The notes beneath the pieces were generated by a model. The model did not search any database. It was not told the origin of the DNA and worked only from the letters and a program-made list of their open reading frames with translations. The position numbers and the translations under genes were made by a program. 37,984 nt of DNA. It comes from Clostridia bacterium (lineage in GTDB: Bacteria; Bacillota; Clostridia; Oscillospirales; CAG-272). Below are positions 7,075 to 15,236 of the stretch, one piece after another. The stretch covers positions 1-37,984 of the forward strand of contig JAFTKH010000022.1 of the NCBI GenBank assembly GCA_017453365.1, given 5' to 3'. Within the stretch, counting starts at the first letter, position 1, and each line of letters begins with the position of its first letter.

Positions 7075-7537
7075 TTGCTCAATTTGTCTTGCGCCCATAG
7101 ATGCGGATACCGCAGATATTCTGACAATGGGGGCGTACGGCACGCCGAAGTGTCTTTGTGACGAGTGCTCCGCGCTTATGAAGACTGCGACGCTCGGCAC
7201 CGACTACGAGGAAATACGCGCCGCCATGGACGAGGTGAGCAGGAGAATATCATCCTCTAACGTCGATGACAGACGCGTTATAGCCACCGTCGCGGGTATA
7301 TTCGATGGACTAGAGGAGCGTACCGCGAAAATAAGGACGGGAAGCTACGACTTTTCCCTTGATGAAGAGGAGGAGGCAGACGACGTGCCGGAGGAGCTCC
7401 TAGAAAGCGAGGAGGATAGGGCGCTCGATGAGCGTGACGAGGAAAAAAAGAAAAAATGGGATAGAGTACTGAACTACGTAAGCATAGGTATAATAGCAGC
7501 AGCCGTTGCCGTAGTTATCTGGTATTTTGTCAGATGA
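7061..7537 (+). CDS. zinc-ribbon, C-terminally membrane-anchored protein of unknown function
   Basis: The 158-residue product starts with two Cys pairs (CSIC near residue 6 and CLCDEC near 32), a likely structural zinc site. The middle is helical and acidic (DEEEEADD and ESEEDRALDERDEE), and one membrane segment sits at the extreme C-terminus (about 139-157, IGIIAAAVAVVIWYFV). A tail-anchored topology with the zinc ribbon in the cytoplasm is the natural reading. It overlaps DUF896 by 14 nt and has its own AGAGGAG RBS. I do not recognise a named family and assign no function. Confidence 0.7.
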   Translation: MKESNCSICLAPIDADTADILTMGAYGTPKCLCDECSALMKTATLGTDYEEIRAAMDEVSRRISSSNVDDRRVIATVAGIFDGLEERTAKIRTGSYDFSLDEEEEADDVPEELLESEEDRALDERDEEKKKKWDRVLNYVSIGIIAAAVAVVIWYFVR

Positions 7538-7557
7538 ATTTATAAATATAGACAAGC

Positions 7558-7585
7558 GCCCTTCGCATATAGTTTTGCGGAGGGC
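7558..7585 (+). promoter_or_regulatory. hairpin that sequesters the symporter ribosome binding site
   Basis: GCCCTTCGC pairs with GCGGAGGGC (9 bp, one G-T) around a 10-nt loop. The 3' arm contains the GGAGGG Shine-Dalgarno of the gene starting at 7591. It may be a weak terminator for the upstream operon (TCTTT follows) or a translational control element. Confidence 0.45.
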
Positions 7586-7590
7586 TCTTT

Positions 7591-8961
7591 ATGTTAAGCT
7601 TATTACCGTTTGTACTTACCGTCGCGGGAGGATATATGCTTTTCCGCCTGCGCTTCTTTTTCCTTCTTCATCCGATACGAGCGATGAAAAAAGCTATGGC
7701 GTCGGTAAAAAATACAGATACCGCAAAATCGGTGACGTTAGCGCTCGCAGGCACGCTCGGGGTCGGGAACGTCTTCGGCGTTTGCCTCGGGATAATAATC
7801 GGCGGCAGCGGAAGCGTGCTTTGGCTCCTTGTGTCGAGCATCTTCGCCTCGGCCCTGAAATATTCAGAGGTAACGTTATCCTTTGACAACCTCGAGCATA
7901 CGCGCTCCGGTGTTGCGGGCGGTATGATATATACGCTTCGGGGCCTCGGAGGGCGTCTCGGCGTTCCGCTATCGTACCTGTACGCCGTATTCTGCCTTTT
8001 TCTCTCGCTCGTTATGGGCTCGGCGTTGCAGTGCGGTACAGTGGCGGAAACAGTCGGCGAAATATTTGACACGCCACCGCTCTTTGTCGGCACAGTCTTC
8101 GCCTTGGTAGTATTTATATCAATAATCGGTGGAGTGAAGATTATAGAAAAAATTACGCTTATAGCTATTCCGTTGTCAACAATAATTTACATAATTATTA
8201 CTCTTTCAATAATCGTTATCCACGCCGACAGGCTTCCTGCGGTCATAGCTGATATATGTGCCTCGGCTCTACGCCCCGAGAGCGGTATCGGCGGCCTTCT
8301 GGGGTTTATCGTTTCGCCCGCGCTGCGCGAGGGGTACTCACGAGGTCTTCTGTCAAATGAGGCCGGATGCGGTACGTCGAGCATGGCGCATACACGCAGT
8401 GGAATTCTTAACCCCGCCTCTGCAGGGCTTATGGGAATTGTCGAGGTTGTCTTCGACACCGTAATTCTTTGCTCTCTCACGGCCTTCTCCGTGCTGACGG
8501 CAGTCCCCTCGCCGAGCGATTACTCTAACGGTATGTCCTTAATACTCACCGCCGTCGGCTCCACGCTCGGCTCGGGCTTTCAGCTGATTTTGCTTGCTCT
8601 TGTCGTGGTTTTCGCCTACTCGACGGTCGTTTGCTGGTATTACTACGGAACGGTCACATTCGGATACCTCACACGCGGGCGGCTTGTATTTCTTTTTCTT
8701 CCGCTATACCTTGCCTTCGTTGTTCTCGGAGCCGTTTGCGATAATCGCCGGCTTGTGTATTTAACGGATTGCTCGATGCTCGTTTTGGCGCTTTCCACAG
8801 TGTTTGCGCTCATAAAAAAATCCGACAGGGTCGTGGCCCTGTCGGAAATAGGCGGCGTTTTGCCGCACGGTAGATTTATAAAAAGCGTATCCTTGAGAGA
8901 ACAGGCGCGCCGAGGTCGGAGAGCTTCGAGGAAAGCTCACACTCCGACATCTCCTCGGTGA
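7591..8961 (+). CDS. sodium:alanine symporter family (AGCS) amino acid transporter
   Basis: A 456-residue polytopic membrane protein with about ten hydrophobic segments. Family hallmarks include LAGTLGVGNVFGV (usually ATVGTGNI.GV), the KYSEVTLS segment, GLLSNEAGCGTSSMAHT (usually GLFSNEAGMGSAP.AH) and GIVEVVFDTVILCSLTAF (usually G.fEVF.DT..vCt.TA). AGCS proteins import alanine or glycine with sodium. The start at 7591 has a GGAGGG RBS inside a hairpin. The last 86 bp overlap the convergent homoserine dehydrogenase gene, and the terminator of that gene lies inside this coding region, so the final about 45 residues are unlikely to be conserved. Confidence 0.88.
   Translation: MLSLLPFVLTVAGGYMLFRLRFFFLLHPIRAMKKAMASVKNTDTAKSVTLALAGTLGVGNVFGVCLGIIIGGSGSVLWLLVSSIFASALKYSEVTLSFDNLEHTRSGVAGGMIYTLRGLGGRLGVPLSYLYAVFCLFLSLVMGSALQCGTVAETVGEIFDTPPLFVGTVFALVVFISIIGGVKIIEKITLIAIPLSTIIYIIITLSIIVIHADRLPAVIADICASALRPESGIGGLLGFIVSPALREGYSRGLLSNEAGCGTSSMAHTRSGILNPASAGLMGIVEVVFDTVILCSLTAFSVLTAVPSPSDYSNGMSLILTAVGSTLGSGFQLILLALVVVFAYSTVVCWYYYGTVTFGYLTRGRLVFLFLPLYLAFVVLGAVCDNRRLVYLTDCSMLVLALSTVFALIKKSDRVVALSEIGGVLPHGRFIKSVSLREQARRGRRASRKAHTPTSPR
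8814..8846 (-). terminator. terminator of homoserine dehydrogenase, inside the symporter gene
   Basis: Leftward, TCCGACAGGG pairs with CCCTGTCGGA (10 bp, 6-nt loop) followed by T7. It begins 30 nt after the hom stop and lies in the sense codons of the convergent AGCS gene. Confidence 0.8.
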
Positions 8962-10087
8962 TGAAGGCTACCTCGTCCACCGTGCCGAGCACGGTAACAT
9001 CTCCGAATACCTCGTGTACCCTCTCCTCGCTCGCCGCGGTCGCGACGTAGCTTTTACATACAAACTCGGGCAGTGCCTCCTTCGCAGAATAGTCGGTACG
9101 GTTGAAGCCGGGAACGATAGGATTTTTACCGTCGTAGGCGATAATTGGAATCAGGTCACCGACCACGGCTGACGCCGTAGCGCCCGCGCCCGCACCCTGG
9201 CCGTAGAACATAACGTTGCCGAGCGGCTCCGCAACTACCTCTATTGCGTTGTATACTCCGTCGACACCCGAGAGCGGACTGCCCACCGGGAGCAGAAAGG
9301 GAGCGACGATAACGAGTGGCTTACCTTCCTCGCGCACTATACACCTGCCGAGAAGCTTTATCTTGTGCCCAACCGACTCTGCTGCCCGAACGTCCGCAGC
9401 CCGTATGCCCGTGATGCCCTCTGTCGGAATGTTGTCGACCGAGAGGAGCACGTCGTTTACGAGAGCCGTAAGTATAGTTATCTTTCTCGACGCGTCCGTG
9501 CCGAGAATATCTGCGTCGGGATTTCTTTCCGCATAGCCGCGTGCCTGTGCGTCGGCGAGTGCCGACTCGAAGCTGTCGCCGTAGGTGAACATCTTCGTAA
9601 GAATATAATTCGTTGTGCCGTTGAGTATTCCGCGCACCTCTTTTATCTTGTTCTGCCTGACCGAAGAGAGCAGGGGAGCTATGACGGGTATACCGCCGCC
9701 CACCGCCGCCTCGAAGCGGTAGGAAACACCGTTATCCCTTGCGAGAGCCGCGAACTCGTCACCGTAGTTTGCGACAACCTCCTTGTTCGAGGTGATAACG
9801 TTCTTTCCAGCGCGGAGCGCCGCTACGGTATATTCGTACGCAGGGTGGCTTCCGCCCATAACCTCTATGACCGTGTCGACCTCGGGGTCGTTCACAATAT
9901 CGTCATAGCTGTGAGTCACAAGACCGGCGAAGGGCGAGGTCGGAAAATCGCGCAGGTCAAGTATATGCTTTATCGACACCTCACAGCCAAGATAGCTGCG
10001 AAGCTCGTCCGCGTTCTTCGAAATAAGCTCTGCAACTCCGCCGCCAACCACGCCGAAGCCGAGAATTGCAATGTTGTGTTTTTTCAT
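8876..10087 (-). CDS. hom: homoserine dehydrogenase
   Basis: A 403-residue enzyme that reduces aspartate-4-semialdehyde to homoserine with NAD(P)H, at the branch to threonine and methionine. The N-terminal Rossmann motif is ILGFGVVGGGVAE. VIEVMGGSHPAYEY and AGKNVITSNKE follow, then the catalytic-region NGTTNYILTKM (near 155) and YAERNPDADILGTDASRKI (near 190). The C-terminal about 60 residues look like a short ACT-type domain, less complete than in the usual 420-440-residue enzymes. A promoter (TTGCTT-17-TAAAAT) and AAGGA RBS precede the start. It is transcribed alone, with no thr genes beside it. Confidence 0.95.
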   Translation of the reverse strand: MKKHNIAILGFGVVGGGVAELISKNADELRSYLGCEVSIKHILDLRDFPTSPFAGLVTHSYDDIVNDPEVDTVIEVMGGSHPAYEYTVAALRAGKNVITSNKEVVANYGDEFAALARDNGVSYRFEAAVGGGIPVIAPLLSSVRQNKIKEVRGILNGTTNYILTKMFTYGDSFESALADAQARGYAERNPDADILGTDASRKITILTALVNDVLLSVDNIPTEGITGIRAADVRAAESVGHKIKLLGRCIVREEGKPLVIVAPFLLPVGSPLSGVDGVYNAIEVVAEPLGNVMFYGQGAGAGATASAVVGDLIPIIAYDGKNPIVPGFNRTDYSAKEALPEFVCKSYVATAASEERVHEVFGDVTVLGTVDEVAFITEEMSECELSSKLSDLGAPVLSRIRFL

Positions 10088-10119
10088 TTTTGTCCTTCTT
10101 TGCAGGGGGATATGTACCT

Positions 10120-10148
10120 ATTTTAGCATACGGAGAGCGAAAAAGCAA
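10120..10148 (-). promoter_or_regulatory. promoter for homoserine dehydrogenase
   Basis: Leftward TTGCTT, 17-bp spacer, TAAAAT with extended TGC; 32 bp before the start codon. Confidence 0.6.
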
Positions 10149-10184
10149 TAGGGATAAGGATTTTTTTCAAAACGCATAAAGTTT

Positions 10185-10218
10185 GGGCGAAAGTGCTTTG
10201 TTCTGTGCACCTTCGCCC
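10185..10218. terminator. terminator hairpin downstream of the M23 protein gene
   Basis: GGGCGAA pairs with TTCGCCC, extended by GTGC/GCAC after one mismatch. It lies 35 nt beyond the stop at 10253. T-rich tracts on both sides (GTTTTCCGTTTG rightward) are imperfect. Confidence 0.55.
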
Positions 10219-10252
10219 GTTTTCCGTTTGTTTTTGCCTGAATAAATCAGTC

Positions 10253-10936
10253 TTACTCTTCCTCGGCACCTATCCCGAACGAAGCCTTCTTAGACTCCTC
10301 GGATATATAATCGAGAGGATTTACCTTTGTGTCGGTAACTATCATCTCGAAATGAAGGTGCGGCTCCTCGGCAAGCTCGGAAATAGAGCTGTCGCCGACC
10401 GTGCCTATCTTGTCACCCGAGGTAACCTTGTCCCCAACCTTGAGCTCCGAAAGAGAATCGCCGTCGAGATTGGAGTATCTCGTCTTTATCTCATCGGAGT
10501 GAGTTATCTCTACAGTGTAACCGAGCATCGGGTCGCTGTAAATGCCCGTTATCTCACCGTCCTCGGATGCATAGACGCTCGCCCCCTCCTCACAGGAGAT
10601 GTCGAGCCCCGTGTGAACTCTCCATTCACCGAGAGTGAGAGAAAATACGGGAGCCGTAAGACTGTGCCCCTTTGTTACCTCGCCGACCATAGGCGCCGTA
10701 AAGGTGAGCTTCTCCTCGGGCTTGTCGTCTGTTTGGGGGGGATTTTGACCGTCACCCTCACCGTCTCCGTTTCCGTCCGATACAGGGGGATTGGGCGTTT
10801 CGGTATCATCGGGGGCCTTGTTGCTCGCCGATACGATACCGATAACAATGGCGGTGATGCAGAGTATGGCGATGACCGCACCGTAGATGAATTTTGTAAG
10901 CGCGGGCTTGTCGCTGAACTTAAACTTTTTTTCCAT
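10253..10936 (-). CDS. membrane-anchored M23 (LytM) peptidase-domain protein, SpoIIQ-like
   Basis: A 227-residue protein: short basic N-terminus, one membrane segment (about 16-37), a Pro/Asp/Gly-rich linker (about 42-75), then an M23 domain. The zinc-binding motifs HTGLDI (HxxxD) and HLHFE (HxH) are intact, so metallo-endopeptidase activity is possible. Size and layout (single N-terminal anchor plus one LytM domain, about 230 residues) match SpoIIQ, the forespore partner of SpoIIIAH during engulfment; clostridial SpoIIQ proteins often keep the zinc ligands. No sporulation gene is adjacent, so a cell-wall hydrolase is the alternative. AAAGGAAG precedes the start. Confidence 0.75.
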   Translation of the reverse strand: MEKKFKFSDKPALTKFIYGAVIAILCITAIVIGIVSASNKAPDDTETPNPPVSDGNGDGEGDGQNPPQTDDKPEEKLTFTAPMVGEVTKGHSLTAPVFSLTLGEWRVHTGLDISCEEGASVYASEDGEITGIYSDPMLGYTVEITHSDEIKTRYSNLDGDSLSELKVGDKVTSGDKIGTVGDSSISELAEEPHLHFEMIVTDTKVNPLDYISEESKKASFGIGAEEE

Positions 10937-11064
10937 TTTGTTCTTCCTTTCCGAAAATTCTGTATCTATTTTCTTCCCGTCGCGGAGAATTTATTCAATA
11001 AAGGAAATAAATTTTTTTGTAGGCGGCGATTTCTTTTCTGCTATAGCATTTTTGGTAAATTCGG

Positions 11065-11093
11065 TTGACAACGCCATAAAATTAGTATATAAT
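11065..11093 (+). promoter_or_regulatory. promoter for the cmk-like/argS/yebC operon
   Basis: Perfect TTGACA, 17-bp spacer, perfect TATAAT; 28 bp before the start at 11122. Confidence 0.8.
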
Positions 11094-11121
11094 ATATAAG
11101 TTAAAAGAAAGGTGTTGCACT

Positions 11122-11940
11122 ATGAACAGTAAAATCTCCTTGGCGGGCGACCTCGGCAGCGGTAAAAGTACCGTGTCGGCGCTCTTGACGTCAGCTCTCG
11201 GCGCCGAATATTATTCTACAGGCTCTATAGTCCGCAAAATAGCGGAGGAGCGCGGAATGACGGTCGTCGAGCTGAATAAGTATATGGAAACACACCCCGA
11301 GATAGATACTATGATAGACGACGGCATAAGAGCGCTCTCACACGACCCGCGCGCCCTCGTTATCGATTCGCGTATGGCGTGGCACTTTACCGAGGGCACC
11401 TTCCGCGTGTACCTCTCGACTGATATCGAAACGAGCGCGCTCCGTATTATGAACGCAGGGCGTAAGGGCGAGCACGCCGCGACCCTTGGCGAGACCGTCG
11501 CCGATACGAGAGCCAGACGCCTCTCGGAGCAGAAAAGGTATTCCGAGCGCTACGGCGTGGATATAAAGGATCTTTCAAATTACTCTCTCGTAGTCGATAC
11601 CACAGTAGCTTCCCCCGACGAGGTTGCGGCAGTTATTATCTCGTCGCTTCACGCCTGGGAGTCCGACCCCTCGTACTCCCGTGTGCTGGTCAGCCCCGAA
11701 CGTCTGAATTTTCCCGATGATGCCGACGGTGCCGATATCCCCGCGCTTGCAGAGGCTCTTGAGCGCGGCGAGGAGCTGCCCGCGGTGCTCGTCTCCGAGT
11801 CGGAGGGAGAGTTTTATATCGAGTCGGGTGCCCCCTCGGCTCTCGCCTATGCCTTTAATATGCACACCTTCGTGCCCGCGCGTCTTGTGCCGCGCCGTGA
11901 GGACGGGCGTAAATTCGTGCGTATGAAAAATTCAATTTAA
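11122..11940 (+). CDS. CMP-kinase-like P-loop protein with a C-terminal ParB/sulfiredoxin-like domain
   Basis: Residues 1-180 form a short nucleoside monophosphate kinase-like domain: P-loop GDLGSGKST (9-17), EYYSTGSIVR, HPEIDTMIDDGIR, VIDSRMAWHF and RRLSEQKRYSERYGVDIKDL, closest in pattern to the archaeal-type cytidylate kinase family. Residues about 190-272 are an extension: SPERLNF, DIPALAEALERGEELPAVLV, FYIESG, then FVPARLVP. This resembles the ParB N-terminal/sulfiredoxin fold (VsPerL...I..La..i..G....pi.V...dg.y.IidG..R...A...g...vPa.lv). The full length of 272 residues exceeds a plain CMP kinase (about 180-225). It is the first gene of the operon, 10 nt before argS. The kinase substrate is uncertain. 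Confidence 0.7.
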   Translation: MNSKISLAGDLGSGKSTVSALLTSALGAEYYSTGSIVRKIAEERGMTVVELNKYMETHPEIDTMIDDGIRALSHDPRALVIDSRMAWHFTEGTFRVYLSTDIETSALRIMNAGRKGEHAATLGETVADTRARRLSEQKRYSERYGVDIKDLSNYSLVVDTTVASPDEVAAVIISSLHAWESDPSYSRVLVSPERLNFPDDADGADIPALAEALERGEELPAVLVSESEGEFYIESGAPSALAYAFNMHTFVPARLVPRREDGRKFVRMKNSI

Positions 11941-11950
11941 GAGGTTATAT

Positions 11951-13687
11951 ATGCTTGCTTTGAAGAAAAAAACAGCCGCACTCTTGGCAGTGTGCATAGC
12001 TGATAAATTCGGTGAGGGTCTCCTCACCGAGGACGAGATATTCGGAATGCTGGAATATCCCCCCGATAAAAATATGGGCGACCTCGCCCTGCCGTGCTTC
12101 CGCCTCTCAAAGACGCTCCGCCGCTCGCCGGTAGATATTGCGAAGACGCTCAAAGACAGCTTCTTTTGTGAGGAATTTTCCGAGGTGTCCGCGCTCGGCG
12201 GCTACCTTAACTTTAAGATAAGCCCTTCGAAATTCGCACGCCGCGTCGTCACGGACGTGCTCACCCACGGCGAAAAATACGGCTCTGGCATGACTGGAGA
12301 GGGGAAGACTGTGGTCCTTGACTACTCCTCCCCTAATGTCGCGAAGCCCTTCCACATAGGCCACCTCGGTACGACCGTCATAGGCCACTCCCTAAAGCTC
12401 CTTCACGAGTTTGAGGGATATAAGTGCGTAGGTATAAATTACCTCGGCGACTGGGGTACGCAGTTCGGTAAGCTTATCGTAGCGTACAAGCTCTGGGGTG
12501 ATAAGAAGACGATAGAGGAGGGCGGAGTCGATGAGCTCGTCAAGCTCTACGTCAGAATAAATAACGAAATAAAGGCGGAGGAGGAGGCCTCGGGAGATTC
12601 GAAGCACTCTGACCTCGGTGACCGTTCGCGTGCAGAGTTCGCGAAGCTCGAGCACGGCGACGGTGAAAACCTCGAGCTTTGGCGGTGGTTTGTCTCCGTC
12701 AGCCTCGAGGAGTATGAGAAGACCTACCGCCAGCTCGGTATCGAGTTTGATAGCTATAAGGGTGAGAGCTTCTATACAGATAAAATGCCCGCCCAGGTTG
12801 AGAAGCTCCGTAATATGGGACTCCTCGAGCTCGATGACGGCGCCTCGATAGTAAATCTTGAGAAGTGGAATATGCCGGTCTGCCTTATCCTTAAGCGCGA
12901 CGGCACCACCCTCTACCCGACCCGTGATATCGCCGCCGCAGTCTATAGGTATGATACCTATAAATTCGATAAGGAAATCTACGTCACCAGCGCCGCACAG
13001 TCGCTCCACTTTGCACAGTGGTTTAAGGTCGTGGAGCTTATGGGCTACGAATGGCATGATAAGCTCGTCCACGTCCCTTACGGCACCGTCAGCATAAACG
13101 GAGCAAAGCTTGCGACGAGAACGGGTAACGTCATACTGCTGAAGGACCTCTTCCGCGAGGCAATAGCGCGCGTTGCCGAAATAACGCGCGAGAAGCACCC
13201 CGACGAGGCCGAATGTATGGAAATAGCGGAGAAGGTCGGCGTCGGCGCGATAGTCTTCTATTATCTTTCGAATAACCGTATGAGAGATATAAACTTTATG
13301 ATGGAGGACGCGCTCTCGTTCGAGGGCAATACCGGCCCCTACGTCCAGTATACCTACGCTCGTACCTGCTCGGTGCTCGAGCGTGTCACGGGTGACGTTG
13401 CTATGACGGAGGCAGAGCTCTCCGACGTCGAGTTCGAGCTTGCTAAAACGCTCTCCGTATTTCCCGAGCGCATTTCGGCTGCCCTCGCGGAGTATGAGCC
13501 TAGCATCGTGACGAGATATATCCTCGACCTTGCAGCCGCCTTCAACCGCTTCTATCACGAGTGTAAAATAGTCACCTGCGAGGACGAAGCCTTGAAGTCG
13601 AGCCGTGTAGCTCTTACGAAGGCTGCTAACACCGTGCTTAAAACCGCACTTCGTCTGATATGCATGCAGACGCCCGATAAGATTTAA
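11951..13687 (+). CDS. argS: arginyl-tRNA synthetase
   Basis: A 578-residue class I synthetase that charges tRNA-Arg. Visible parts are the N-terminal Add1 domain, the HIGH motif in SSPNVAKPFHIGHLGTT (near 120-136), NYLGDWGTQFG, the catalytic-domain YPTRDIAAAVYR, and a C-terminal helical anticodon-binding domain ending FNRFYHECKI and ALRLICMQTPDKI. The KMSKS-equivalent loop reads GAKLATRTGNV (near 380) instead of the usual KMSTR.GN; ArgRS tolerates variation here. It starts 10 nt after the previous stop with a GAGG RBS and is followed 17 nt later by the yebC-family gene. Length is normal. Confidence 0.95.
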   Translation: MLALKKKTAALLAVCIADKFGEGLLTEDEIFGMLEYPPDKNMGDLALPCFRLSKTLRRSPVDIAKTLKDSFFCEEFSEVSALGGYLNFKISPSKFARRVVTDVLTHGEKYGSGMTGEGKTVVLDYSSPNVAKPFHIGHLGTTVIGHSLKLLHEFEGYKCVGINYLGDWGTQFGKLIVAYKLWGDKKTIEEGGVDELVKLYVRINNEIKAEEEASGDSKHSDLGDRSRAEFAKLEHGDGENLELWRWFVSVSLEEYEKTYRQLGIEFDSYKGESFYTDKMPAQVEKLRNMGLLELDDGASIVNLEKWNMPVCLILKRDGTTLYPTRDIAAAVYRYDTYKFDKEIYVTSAAQSLHFAQWFKVVELMGYEWHDKLVHVPYGTVSINGAKLATRTGNVILLKDLFREAIARVAEITREKHPDEAECMEIAEKVGVGAIVFYYLSNNRMRDINFMMEDALSFEGNTGPYVQYTYARTCSVLERVTGDVAMTEAELSDVEFELAKTLSVFPERISAALAEYEPSIVTRYILDLAAAFNRFYHECKIVTCEDEALKSSRVALTKAANTVLKTALRLICMQTPDKI

Positions 13688-13704
13688 TTTTTAGGAGAAA
13701 TAAT

Positions 13705-14430
13705 ATGTCAGGACATTCTAAATGGAATAATATCAAGCATAAGAAAGAAAAATCCGATGCCGCAAAGGCGAAGATTTTCACAAAAATCGGTAAGGAAATG
13801 GCAGTGGCCATAAAGGCGGGCGGCGCTGACCCGAACAATAACTCGAAGCTCCGCGACCTTATCGCGAAGGCGAAGGCAAATAACGTTCCGAACGATAACA
13901 TTCAGCGTACCATAAAGAAATTTACCGATAACAGCGACATCAACTTTGAGGAAATCGTTTACGAGGGCTATGGCCCCTCGGGAGTTGCCATTATCGTCGA
14001 GACCTCGACCGATAACCGTAACCGTACCGCAGGAAACGTTCGCGCCGCCTTCAGTAAATATGGCGGAAACCTCGGGCAGAATGGCTGTGTAGGCTACCTC
14101 TTTGAGGAGAAGGGCGTCATCACCATAGTCGACGAGGATGAGGAAATAGAAGAGGATAAGATAATGGAGGATGCTCTCGAGTGCGGAGCAGAGGATATCA
14201 GATGCGATGAGGGCGAGTATACTATTTATACCGACCCCGCTGATTTCGATGCAGTGCGCGAGGCTATCATAGCTCTCGGCTATAAGCTCGATACCGCCGA
14301 CCTTGCGAAGGTTCCCTCGACGTACGTCGAGCTTACCGCCGAGGAGGATATCGAGAATATGGAGAAAATGCTCGATAAGTTTAACGAGGACGACGACGTT
14401 AACGCCGTGTACCATAACTGGGATAACTGA
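13705..14430 (+). CDS. YebC/PmpR/TACO1-family protein
   Basis: A 241-residue protein opening with the family signature MSGHSKWNNIKHKKEKSDAA, followed by FTKIGKEMAVAIKAGGADP and NNVPNDNIQRTIKKF. Domain I is the basic N-terminal three-helix part; domains II and III follow, with YEGYGPSGVAIIVE and NGCVGYLFEEKGVI. Members were first called transcriptional regulators. More recent work on bacterial YebC and mitochondrial TACO1 ties them to translation of proline-rich stretches, which fits its place directly after argS. RBS TAGGAGAAA. Length is as usual for the family. Confidence 0.93.
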   Translation: MSGHSKWNNIKHKKEKSDAAKAKIFTKIGKEMAVAIKAGGADPNNNSKLRDLIAKAKANNVPNDNIQRTIKKFTDNSDINFEEIVYEGYGPSGVAIIVETSTDNRNRTAGNVRAAFSKYGGNLGQNGCVGYLFEEKGVITIVDEDEEIEEDKIMEDALECGAEDIRCDEGEYTIYTDPADFDAVREAIIALGYKLDTADLAKVPSTYVELTAEEDIENMEKMLDKFNEDDDVNAVYHNWDN

Positions 14431-14487
14431 TTTTTGTAGAATTTTGTAAGAAAACAAACATAATGAGTGAAGGAGAAGGGGGATAAT

Positions 14488-14820
14488 ATGAAAAAAGCGA
14501 AGCGCATGTCGCACGTCTGGCTCTGTCTGTCGCTCTTTTCCGCCGTATCGGCCATAGCGGGCACGCTCGTTCTTGCCCTCGTGGCGCTTCGCGGACTTTA
14601 CGTCCCTATGGCACTGCTCATACCCGTTGTAGCTCACGGCTATTGGGGCTTCGGCTTCTATGTCCGCGCGTGTTACCGCGCACGGCTTTACGGACGGCTC
14701 GCCGCTCTTTCTGCCGAGCTCGGTACCCGCGACTCCGATAAGCTTTCTGTGCACGTTGGATTAAAGCCCGCCGCTGTAGCGGCTGCGCTCTCCCGCGCAG
14801 AGCAGAAGGGATATTTATAA
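14488..14820 (+). CDS. small two-span membrane protein of unknown function
   Basis: The 110-residue product has two hydrophobic segments (about 10-35 and 38-60) and a cytoplasmic C-terminal tail: LAALSAELGTRDSDKLSVHV, then LKPAAVAAALSRAEQKGYL. The tail reads like a minimal winged-helix or other small helical module. ATG 14488 is preferred over an upstream ATG because AAGGAGAAGGGGG sits at the right distance. It lies 57 nt after the yebC-family gene in the same direction, so it is probably the last gene of that operon. I do not recognise the family. Confidence 0.6.
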   Translation: MKKAKRMSHVWLCLSLFSAVSAIAGTLVLALVALRGLYVPMALLIPVVAHGYWGFGFYVRACYRARLYGRLAALSAELGTRDSDKLSVHVGLKPAAVAAALSRAEQKGYL

Positions 14821-14850
14821 AATCTGGAAATTCAAAGGAGCCCTCTAATT

Positions 14851-15149
14851 AAGAATTCAGGTATACCGTGGCTAAAATATGAAATCGGTTGTAAGTACAC
14901 GATTTGTGAATTCTTGATGAGAACAGAACCTTGGGGCGAACGGATTTTGAGCAGAAATTGTTGGTTGACGTAGCGAAACGGCACGAGCGTATAAAAAGAT
15001 TTGATAAAGCCTTTTTGGCGAGTGTGACCGAGCCACAGCGAGACCGATAGACGTACAAAGGTGCGTTGAGCTAGGAAACGACAATAAAATAAGAAACCTT
15101 AATTGAAGCGAGGAAAACCGAAGGCTTTCGACCTTGTTTTCTTTCAATT
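14851..15149 (+). other. structured non-coding element, possible ncRNA or interspersed repeat
   Basis: No credible gene lies between 14820 and 15237, but the stretch is full of nested pairing. AAGAATTC (14851-14858) pairs with GAATTCTT (14908-14915) around AAATCG/CGATTT. AAAAAG/CTTTTT lies near 14994-15017. A three-part hairpin spans 15101-15149: AATTGAA/TTCAATT, GAAAAC/GTTTTC and CGAA/TTCG. A terminator follows at 15161. It does not show the RNase P, SRP or 6S consensus. A dispersed intergenic repeat is the main alternative. Confidence 0.4.
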
Positions 15150-15160
15150 CACAAAAGAAA

Positions 15161-15202
15161 CGACAGAGGCACATTATTTTTGAAGCGCCTCTGCCGTTTT
15201 TT
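15161..15202 (+). terminator. intrinsic terminator ending the structured element
   Basis: CAGAGGC (15164-15170) pairs with GCCTCTG (15187-15193), extended by CG/CG after a mismatch, then T6 at 15197-15202. It could also act on the convergent SLOG gene. Confidence 0.65.
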
Positions 15203-15236
15203 ATTTACTTCTGCCTAAATGTGACAGCCCCTTTCG

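Noticed and set aside
12392..13558. Long antisense frame opposite argS (and similar ones opposite uvrA, hom and yebC)
   Set aside because: Shadow of codon bias in strongly coding genes; the sense products are clear family members.
14872..15174. A 100-residue leftward open frame
   Set aside because: Cys/Ser/Leu-rich composition without domains, no RBS, and it runs through the palindromic stems.
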